DNA of 41,399 nt from Bacteroidaceae bacterium (GTDB taxonomy: Bacteria; Bacteroidota; Bacteroidia; Bacteroidales; Bacteroidaceae). The DNA lies in contig JAKSJE010000010.1 of NCBI GenBank assembly GCA_024398405.1, positions 1 through 41,399 of the forward strand. The letters are read 5' to 3'. This document shows, in pieces, positions 41,183 through 41,399 of the stretch; position 1 is the first letter of the stretch; the number at the start of each line of letters is the position of its first letter. Position numbers and translations under genes: made by a program. The notes below the pieces were generated by a model that was not told the origin of the DNA, made no database searches, and saw only the letters and a program-made list of their open reading frames with translations.

Positions 41183-41399
41183 ACACACCGCATGACATTT
41201 GGCAACACAACGCACCAGACATCGCAATGGTGCGCACGACATTATCAACGATTACGGAAAAAACCACAATTCTGTTACTAACAGGTGGTATATATCTGTT
41301 ACTAACAGGTGGTATATATCTGTTACTAACAGGTGGTATATACTTGTTAGTAACAGGTGGTATATAGTTGTTACTAACAGGTGGTATATAGTTGTTACT
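41183..41399. repeat. Dispersed element copy 2: head plus 24-base palindrome array (cut by window end)
   Basis: The head 41183-41272 is collinear with 19967-20056. Six copies of TGTTASTAACA start at 41273, 41297, 41321, 41345, 41369 and 41393, exactly 24 bases apart; the last is cut by the window end. The centre is G in the copy at 41345 and C elsewhere. The spacer is GGTGGTATATATC, drifting to GGTGGTATATAGT at the far end. The array follows mutS2 by about 100 bases. No gene is seen in this 227-base stretch. Confidence 0.87.

Noticed and set aside
41183-41399. Plasmid-type iterons or replication origin
   Set aside because: Direct repeats of suitable size exist, but there is no rep, dnaA or parAB gene, no AT-rich melting region or DnaA-box cluster, and the surrounding genes are chromosomal.

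Overview
The window is a gene-dense piece of a Bacteroidales chromosome, most like Prevotella or a close relative. Three things point there: repeated Bacteroidetes-type promoters (TTTG, about 19-20 bases, then TAnnTTTG), the near absence of Shine-Dalgarno sequences, and families typical of the group (DUF4348, DUF5687 and LolA-like proteins, a UxaA of about 494 residues, and an FtsK-LolA-TrxB order). No rRNA, insertion sequence, phage or CRISPR array is visible. There is one tRNA, for Asp.

Layout. 1-3.7 kb (+): sigma-54 activator, LptE-like lipoprotein, SecG, NhaA. 3.7-6.3 kb (-): DUF4348-like lipoprotein, MurB, metallo-hydrolase, joined by ATGA overlaps. 6.4-8.2 kb (+): PheS, tRNA-Asp, RpiB. 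8.2-11.4 kb (-): HAD phosphatase with a secreted GalM, a very small unlisted-type gene at 10074-10238 with an excellent promoter, and an OmpA-type lipoprotein. 11.5-19.7 kb (+): Crp-type regulator, M3 peptidase, small lipoprotein, dCMP deaminase, S41 protease, 5-formyl-THF cyclo-ligase, AraC regulator, UxaA. 20.4-30.5 kb (-): FtsK, LolA-like, TrxB, an ABC pair (DUF5687 permease and ATPase), Ung, a PLD-like protein and a GH10-like hydrolase, all in one direction. 30.7-35.4 kb (+): a sialic acid operon of small winged-helix-like protein, MFS carrier, NanA lyase, AGE-type epimerase and NanM-like kelch protein. 35.5-41.2 kb (+): DUF2007 protein, UvrB, BASS-like carrier, MutS2.

The coherent pathway is sialic acid use. 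NanM would equilibrate the anomers, the carrier imports Neu5Ac, NanA cleaves it to ManNAc and pyruvate, and the epimerase converts ManNAc to GlcNAc. The rest is mostly housekeeping: cell wall, secretion, translation, repair, redox and folate.

The least explained content is intergenic. A dispersed element occurs at 19967-20166 and again at 41183 to the window end. It has a collinear 90-base head followed by a 23-24-base tandem array around the palindrome TGTTASTAACA. A second family (core GGTGGGTTCTATAAATTCA) occurs in at least five intergenic gaps, and two inverted copies bracket a 267-base MITE-like segment. All assignments come from reading the sequence; no database search was run.
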